The position numbers and the translations under genes were made by a program. Positions 6,527 through 10,260 of a stretch of DNA of 10,260 nucleotides are shown piece by piece. Positions within the stretch are counted from its first letter, which is position 1. The number at the start of each line of letters is the position of its first letter. The DNA is taken from contig DKBA01000153.1 in the NCBI GenBank assembly GCA_002450985.1, positions 10,597-20,856 of the forward strand. The letters are read 5' to 3'. Under the pieces are notes generated by a model. The model ran no database searches and was not told where the DNA came from. It saw only the letters and a list, made by a program, of their open reading frames with translations. The stretch is from Acidimicrobiia bacterium UBA6912 (GTDB taxonomy: Bacteria > Actinomycetota > Acidimicrobiia > Spongiisociales > UBA5794).

Positions 6527-6532
6527 TACAGT
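6527..6532 (+). promoter_or_regulatory. Candidate -10 box of the sulfotransferase gene
   Basis: TACAGT lies about 48 nt before the sulfotransferase ATG, in the divergent gap. The expected -35 region (near 6504-6509) has no good match and lies just downstream of operator site 2. Support is limited to the hexamer and its position. Confidence 0.3.
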
Positions 6533-6580
6533 GACGCGGGAGCGCCACGGTGGGCCGGGTAGCGATCCGAGGAGGACTTC

Positions 6581-7441
6581 ATGGCGTCGGCACCGGTGAA
6601 CGAGCCTCGCCCGATCCCCGACTTCGTGATCCCCGGGTACGGCAAGTGCGGGACCACGACGTTGTTCGAGTGGATGGCGTCGTGCCCGGAGGTCTCGCGA
6701 GGGGGGGCGAAGGAGCCCAGCTTCTTCGCCTACGACGACCTGTGGGCGAAGGGATTGGACTGGTACGCGTCGGTGATCGGCGATCCGACCGCCGGGCTGG
6801 TCGGCGACGGATCGCCGGCGTACCTCGATCCGAACTGGTCTGAGGCGGCCGCTGCCCGGCTCGCCGCCCACCGACCCGACGTGCGCATCGTGATCCTGTA
6901 CCGAGATCCGGTCGAGCGGGCCCTGTCGCACTTCCGTCACGAGGTGCGGCGGGGGCGGGAGAAGACCCCGGTCGAGGCGGCCGCGAGCGCGCTCACCCTG
7001 GAGTCCGCCTACATCCGCGCCAGCCGCTACGCCACCGGTCTGGCGCCGTGGGTGGCACGGTTCGCGCCCGAGCAGATGCTCGTGATCCCGCTGGCCCGTC
7101 TCAGCGATGCGGGTTGGGAGGCGGCGCTCGACCACGTTGGTCTCGACCGGCGCCCGCCACCCGACGAGGTCTACAACGACTCGAGTCAGAAACGGGCGTA
7201 CACCCCGGCGATGCGGGTGCTGTACGAGCACAACATCATCCAGCGTGTCGAGAAGCTGGCTCCCGCAGGCATCCGCAAGCTCGGGGCCCGGGTGCTGCTG
7301 CGCAAACCCGTGGAGAAAGCGGCCCCCGCCGCACAGGTGCGCGAGTCCCTGGCGCCGGAAGTGACGGCGTTGCTCGATGAGGAGTGGAACGGCTTCCACG
7401 AGATGATCCGCACGTTGCCGACGGTCTCCGCCGCCGGCTGA
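6581..7441 (+). CDS. PAPS-dependent sulfotransferase family protein
   Basis: Predicted cytoplasmic sulfotransferase of 286 residues that would move a sulfuryl group from PAPS to an unknown hydroxyl or amino acceptor. The 5'-phosphosulfate-binding loop is GYGKCGTTTL (19-28, with K22), matching the PKCGTTSL-type motif. The 3'-phosphate-binding element is YRDPVERALSHFRHEV (107-122, with R108 and S116), as in the heparan N-sulfotransferase/Sulfotransfer_1 group. GDGSPAYL before it is also typical. A strong GAGGAGGA site stands just ahead of the ATG. No signal peptide or membrane anchor is seen, unlike eukaryotic Golgi relatives. The gene is divergent from the persulfide-type repressor and convergent with the MOSC gene, with 2 nt between the stops. 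The acceptor cannot be deduced; lipids, glycans or small metabolites are all possible. Confidence 0.9.
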   Translation: MASAPVNEPRPIPDFVIPGYGKCGTTTLFEWMASCPEVSRGGAKEPSFFAYDDLWAKGLDWYASVIGDPTAGLVGDGSPAYLDPNWSEAAAARLAAHRPDVRIVILYRDPVERALSHFRHEVRRGREKTPVEAAASALTLESAYIRASRYATGLAPWVARFAPEQMLVIPLARLSDAGWEAALDHVGLDRRPPPDEVYNDSSQKRAYTPAMRVLYEHNIIQRVEKLAPAGIRKLGARVLLRKPVEKAAPAAQVRESLAPEVTALLDEEWNGFHEMIRTLPTVSAAG

Positions 7442-7443
7442 GG

Positions 7444-7917
7444 CTATCGGGGCGAGGCGTCCTCGATCTCGATCGGGTCGCCTGCCGCGACGTCTCCCGG
7501 GGCGAGCACCCGGGCGTACCACCTGCTCGAGCCCGGATGCGACATACGCGTGAAGTCGCGGTCGGCGAACCAGCGTGCGTTCTTGGCGCACGGCGTCGCC
7601 GGCCACGTGACCTCGGCGACCGCATCGGCGCCGATCCGGATGCGCAGCCCCGGCCGCATCAGCGACCAATCGAGCCCGGTGAGCGTCAGGTTCTCCCCGG
7701 CAGACCCGGCGGCGATGGGGTGTCCCTCGGCGCGCAGCATCTCGATGACCTCGAGTGAGTACAGGCACAGGTCCTGATCCGGGCCGCCGTGGTGCTTGTG
7801 GTCGGCCTGCTCGTCGCCGACGACGCCGCCGACCTCGAGCCGGGCCGCCGGGACGGGCAGCTTGGGCACACCCCCGCGGGACGTGTTGATCTGGTGGACG
7901 AAGCCGCGGCGCGTCAT
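7444..7917 (-). CDS. MOSC domain-containing protein
   Basis: Small stand-alone MOSC protein of 157 residues (the domain of the molybdenum-cofactor sulfurase C-terminus; YiiM/YuaD are stand-alone relatives). Family features are GGVPKLPV near the N-terminus, GDEQADHKHHGG (34-45), the AGSAGENLTLTG stretch (70-81), and the conserved cysteine C110 in PCAKNARWF. That cysteine is thought to carry persulfide sulfur or bind Mo-cofactor in the family. It lacks the N-terminal beta-barrel of mARC-type proteins and the C-terminal extension of YiiM, so the enzymatic role is open; roles in N-hydroxylated base reduction or sulfur delivery are known or proposed for relatives. It is divergent from hom with 66 nt between starts. 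A TAGGCT box 9 nt before the ATG suggests a leaderless message. Confidence 0.88.
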   Translation of the reverse strand: MTRRGFVHQINTSRGGVPKLPVPAARLEVGGVVGDEQADHKHHGGPDQDLCLYSLEVIEMLRAEGHPIAAGSAGENLTLTGLDWSLMRPGLRIRIGADAVAEVTWPATPCAKNARWFADRDFTRMSHPGSSRWYARVLAPGDVAAGDPIEIEDASPR

Positions 7918-7926
7918 GCGCCACCG

Positions 7927-7932
7927 AGCCTA
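7927..7932 (-). promoter_or_regulatory. Candidate -10 box of the MOSC gene (leaderless)
   Basis: TAGGCT on the minus strand ends 9 nt before the MOSC ATG, and no ribosome binding site is present. It fits the TANNNT spacing seen at argS and hom. No -35 was recognised. Confidence 0.35.
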
Positions 7933-7969
7933 CCTCCGCACCGGCGGCCGGCTGGAGCGGTGCGGCGTC

Positions 7970-7975
7970 TACCAT
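7970..7975 (+). promoter_or_regulatory. -10 box for hom (leaderless)
   Basis: TACCAT lies 8 nt before the hom ATG at 7984, with no ribosome binding site between. This is the usual geometry for a leaderless actinobacterial gene and indicates that hom has its own promoter, separate from argS-lysA. Confidence 0.45.
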
Positions 7976-7983
7976 CGCCGCGC

Positions 7984-9279
7984 ATGCGCAATGGAGACCC
8001 CACCGTCGGAATCGGGATCCTCGGTGCCGGGACGGTCGGAGGCACGCTCGTACGCCGGCTCGTGGACGATCGTGAGGCGATCCAGGCCAAGACCGGCATC
8101 GACCTCCACGTGCGGCGGATCGCCGTGCGCGATCCCGCCAAGCCCCGTGCCTTCCACGTCCCGGCGGAGCTCGTCACGGACGATCCCGGCCTGGTCGTCG
8201 ACGACCCAGACGTGCAGCTCGTCGTCGAGGTGATGGGGGGGAAGGATCCTGCGGGCTCGCTCGTCCACGCCGCGCTCGAAGCCGGCAAGCCGGTGGTCAC
8301 GGCGAACAAGGAGCTGATCGCCGCCCACGGTGCCGAGCTGATCGCGCTCGCCGAGCGCAGGGGGGTTCCCCTGCTGTTCGAGGCGGCGGTCGGGGGCGGC
8401 ATCCCGATCATCCGCCCGCTGGCCGAGACGCTCGCCGGCGAGCAGATCGAGCGGGTTGCCGGCATCGTCAACGGCACGACGAACTACATCCTCACCCGAA
8501 TGGGGGACGGCGACGACTACGCAGATGCGCTCGCCGAGGCGCAGGCACTCGGCTACGCCGAGCCCGATCCCACCGCAGACGTGTCAGGTGCCGATGCCGC
8601 CGCCAAGGCCGCCATCCTCGCCTCGCTCGCGTTCGGCACGTGGGTCGGCAGCGACGCCGTGCCCTTCGAAGGCATCGACCGGCTGCGCCGCGAGGACATC
8701 GAGTTCGCCCGCTTCCTCGGCTACGAGGTGAAGCTCCTCGCCATCGCCACCCGGACCGCGGCGGGCGTCTGCGCCCGAGTGCACCCGGCGATGATCCCGG
8801 CGGGTCATCCGCTCGCCTCCATACGGGCGGCCACCAACGCCATCTTCATCACCGGGCCGTCGGTCGACGAGCTGCTCTTCGCCGGCCCCGGCGCCGGGGG
8901 CGAGCCGACGGCGACCGCGGTGCTCGGCGACGTGATCGATGCGGCCCGCGAGATCCTCGCCGGCGCCGTCGTCGCCCCCCGCATCCGTTTCTCGCCCGGC
9001 GAGATCGCCGACTTCGGCGGTGTCGCCACCAAGTGGTACGTGCGGCTCGAGGTGGAGGACGAGCCGGGTGTGCTCGCCCAGATCGCCGCCGCGTTCGGTG
9101 AGGAGCAGGTCAGCATCAAGTCGGTGTGGCAGGAGGGCGAGGGCAGCGGCGCGACCCTGCTCATCATCACCCACCGGGCCGCCGAGGCTCGCCAGCGCAG
9201 CGCCGTGGAGTCCGTCCGGGCCCTCGACGTCGTGCGCTCGGTGGCGGCGACACTGCGTGTGGAGAGCCCCGAGGTCTGA
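7984..9279 (+). CDS. hom: Homoserine dehydrogenase with ACT domain
   Basis: NAD(P)H-dependent reduction of aspartate semialdehyde to homoserine, the branch point to threonine, methionine and isoleucine; cytoplasmic. The 431-residue protein begins with a Rossmann fold with GAGTVG (14-19). TANKELIA follows with K109, and then NGTTNYIL (from N163). The catalytic segment EPDPTADVSGADAAAK holds D195, D199, D204 and K208. An ACT domain (about 351-425, with VEDEPGVLAQIAAAFGEEQVSI) ends the protein and usually gives threonine feedback control. The frame is open further upstream to 7789, but that stretch is antisense to the MOSC gene; the ATG at 7984 fits the family N-terminus and the TACCAT box. The usual partners thrC and thrB do not follow; rho comes next after 219 nt. 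Confidence 0.96.
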   Translation: MRNGDPTVGIGILGAGTVGGTLVRRLVDDREAIQAKTGIDLHVRRIAVRDPAKPRAFHVPAELVTDDPGLVVDDPDVQLVVEVMGGKDPAGSLVHAALEAGKPVVTANKELIAAHGAELIALAERRGVPLLFEAAVGGGIPIIRPLAETLAGEQIERVAGIVNGTTNYILTRMGDGDDYADALAEAQALGYAEPDPTADVSGADAAAKAAILASLAFGTWVGSDAVPFEGIDRLRREDIEFARFLGYEVKLLAIATRTAAGVCARVHPAMIPAGHPLASIRAATNAIFITGPSVDELLFAGPGAGGEPTATAVLGDVIDAAREILAGAVVAPRIRFSPGEIADFGGVATKWYVRLEVEDEPGVLAQIAAAFGEEQVSIKSVWQEGEGSGATLLIITHRAAEARQRSAVESVRALDVVRSVAATLRVESPEV

Positions 9280-9306
9280 CCGCAGGGCTCCGGTTGCGGC
9301 TCGGTC

Positions 9307-9334
9307 TTGCGCCCGGCGGGAACATGGGTAAACT
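9307..9334 (+). promoter_or_regulatory. Candidate promoter of rho
   Basis: TTGCGC (9307-9312) and TAAACT (9329-9334) are 16 nt apart and resemble -35 and -10 boxes. Transcription would start near 9341, leaving a leader of about 160 nt before rho. It is the best match in the hom-rho gap, but the -35 is only a half match. Confidence 0.45.
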
Positions 9335-9354
9335 CGGGTGCGTTCTCCACCCCG

Positions 9355-9464
9355 CCGCCACGTGTGCGCGTGCCGCCCAAGGCGTGGCGGATCCCCACCG
9401 GTCCCGCTCTGCGGGTGTACCCGGTGCGAACGGGGGGGTTTCTCAGTCCGGTCCACGCGACCGG
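9355..9464 (+). other. Structured 5' leader of rho with three stem-loops
   Basis: Three inverted repeats follow one another. CCGCCAC (9355-9361) pairs with GTGGCGG (9384-9390). A two-tier hairpin has CACCGG (9396-9401) with CCGGTG (9421-9426) outside and CCCGC with GCGGG around a TCT loop inside (9403-9415). CCGGTC (9448-9453) pairs with GACCGG (9459-9464) around a 5-nt loop. A run of seven G followed by TTT lies between the second and third. High GC raises the chance of fortuitous stems, but the nested second hairpin is notable. A role in control of rho is inferred from the known attenuation in the E. coli rho leader, not shown here. Confidence 0.45.
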
Positions 9465-9498
9465 GATACCCGAAGTGCCGAAAGGGGCGTCAGGCAAC

Positions 9499-10260
9499 AT
9501 GACGACACGGGCCAAACTGCAGGAGTTGGGGCTCGATGAGCTGCGGGCGATGGCCTCCACGGTGGACGTGGACCATCAGGGTCTCCAGAAGTCGAAGCTC
9601 ATCGCCGCCATCCTCGACTCCGAGAAGTTCGATCCGTCCATGGTGCCGGAGCCCCCGGCCGAGGATGGGGCGAGCAACGGCGGCCCCGAGGCGTCGAGCG
9701 GTGAGCAGACCACCGACTCCCAAGGTGGAGGCGGCGGCAAGGGTTCCGACGATCGCAGCTACGACGACGGCGACGACCGCAACCAGGGTGGTGGAGATCG
9801 CTCGGGCCGCAGGCGGCGCCGCCGCGGGCGGAGCGGTCAGCAGGAGGCGGTCGACGAGTCCGAGCTCGAGGTCCGCGAGGGCATCCTCGACATCCTCCCG
9901 GAGGGGTACGGCTTCCTGCGTTGCACCGGGTATCTGCCGGGGGAGAAGGACGTGTACGTCTCCGCCAACCAGGTGCGCAAGCATCGGCTGCGCAAGGGCG
10001 ACATCTGCTCCGGCCCGATTCGCCCGGCCCGGGCACAGGAGAAGTTCCCTGCCCTGGTGCGGGCGGTCACCGTCAACGGTGTCGATCCCGAGGAGGCGAA
10101 GAAGCGCCCCCGATTCGCCGATCTGACGCCGCTCTTCCCCGACCAGCGGCTCCGTCTCGAGGTCGACGGTCAGTCGAATCACATCCTGCCCAGGATCGTC
10201 GACCTCATCGCCCCGATCGGCAAGGGGCAGCGCGGGTTGATCGTCTCGCCGCCGAAGGCC
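9499..10260 (+). CDS. rho: Transcription termination factor Rho (5' part, cut by window end)
   Basis: Hexameric RNA-dependent ATPase/helicase that ends transcription. The first 254 residues are present. A Rho-N SAP-like helical domain comes first (about 1-45, with LQELGLDELRAMA and KSKLIAAIL). A low-complexity insertion follows (about 48-120) rich in Gly, Asp, Ser and Arg, including six Arg in a row (104-109). Next is the OB-fold RNA-binding domain (about 124-200, with GILDILPEGYGFLR and KDVYVS), and then the start of the ATPase domain. The window stops inside the Walker A motif, at GQRGLIVSPPKA. An Arg-rich insertion between the N-terminal helices and the OB-fold is known from actinobacterial Rho. 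The ATG at 9499 is supported by the N-terminal domain; the ribosome binding site (AAAGGGG, 11 nt away) is weak and far. Confidence 0.96.
   Translation, partial: MTTRAKLQELGLDELRAMASTVDVDHQGLQKSKLIAAILDSEKFDPSMVPEPPAEDGASNGGPEASSGEQTTDSQGGGGGKGSDDRSYDDGDDRNQGGGDRSGRRRRRRGRSGQQEAVDESELEVREGILDILPEGYGFLRCTGYLPGEKDVYVSANQVRKHRLRKGDICSGPIRPARAQEKFPALVRAVTVNGVDPEEAKKRPRFADLTPLFPDQRLRLEVDGQSNHILPRIVDLIAPIGKGQRGLIVSPPKA

Noticed and set aside
6517..6597. Direct repeat TCGGCACCGGT at 6517-6527 and 6587-6597
   Set aside because: Two copies of 11 bp, one inside the sulfotransferase coding region; most likely chance in GC-rich sequence, with no further copies noticed.
7789..7983. N-terminal extension of hom
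   Set aside because: This stretch is antisense to the MOSC gene and has no family similarity; the Rossmann motif begins at the expected distance after the ATG at 7984.
9280..9299. CCGCA/TGCGG inverted repeat directly after the hom stop as a terminator
   Set aside because: Only a 5-bp stem with a 10-nt loop and no T-tract; too weak to call in DNA this GC-rich.
9324..9539. Possible short leader ORF before rho (ATG at 9324, about 71 codons, running into rho)
   Set aside because: Its ATG lies inside the predicted promoter, no ribosome binding site precedes it, and the composition looks like ordinary non-coding high-GC sequence.
1..10260. CRISPR arrays, tRNA or rRNA genes, insertion sequences
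   Set aside because: No regularly spaced repeats, no recognisable RNA gene and no transposase or terminal inverted repeats were seen on either strand.

Overview
The window is high-GC DNA with dense, short-spaced genes. Its backbone is the actinobacterial order argS-lysA ... hom ... rho, which points to an actinobacterium. Short gaps holding a TANNNT box 6-9 nt before an ATG, the pattern of leaderless transcription, fit the same group. Placement in an Acidimicrobiia-like lineage is a guess from overall protein flavour, not something proved here.

Layout. (1) 31-3065 (+): argS (arginyl-tRNA synthetase) and lysA (diaminopimelate decarboxylase), coupled by a 4-nt overlap. (2) 3148-4997 (+): a two-gene DrrA/DrrB-type ABC exporter, also coupled by a 4-nt overlap. 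A GC-rich hairpin without a T-tract separates it from the convergent genes that follow. (3) 5057-6473 (-): a sulfur-handling module. A CsoR-family repressor gene is followed by three small single-domain rhodanese genes joined by two ATGA overlaps. Two near-identical inverted repeats of the form ATACCC-N4-GGGTAT lie in front of the repressor and in front of the rhodanese operon. The repressor keeps both family cysteines but has Thr where the copper-binding His should be, so it looks like a CstR-type persulfide/sulfane-sulfur sensor and not a copper sensor. (4) 6581-7441 (+): a PAPS-type sulfotransferase, divergent from the repressor. (5) 7444-7917 (-): a MOSC-domain protein, convergent with the sulfotransferase (2-nt gap). 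(6) 7984-9279 (+): homoserine dehydrogenase with a C-terminal ACT domain. (7) 9499-10260 (+): the 5' part of rho, after a structured leader of about 160 nt, cut by the window end inside the Walker A motif.

How it fits together. argS, lysA, hom and rho are housekeeping genes; lysA and hom serve two branches of the aspartate amino-acid pathway. Compared with the argS-lysA-hom(thrA)-thrC-thrB-rho order known from mycobacteria, about 4.9 kb of accessory genes lie between lysA and hom, and thrC and thrB are missing between hom and rho. The accessory block has a sulfur theme: persulfide-sensing repressor, three sulfurtransferases (two cytoplasmic, one predicted lipoprotein), a sulfotransferase and a MOSC protein. 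The best supported regulatory model is that the repressor controls itself and the rhodanese operon through the paired operators, with derepression by reactive sulfur. No RNA genes, CRISPR arrays, insertion sequences or transposases were seen, and no gap between genes exceeds 300 bases.
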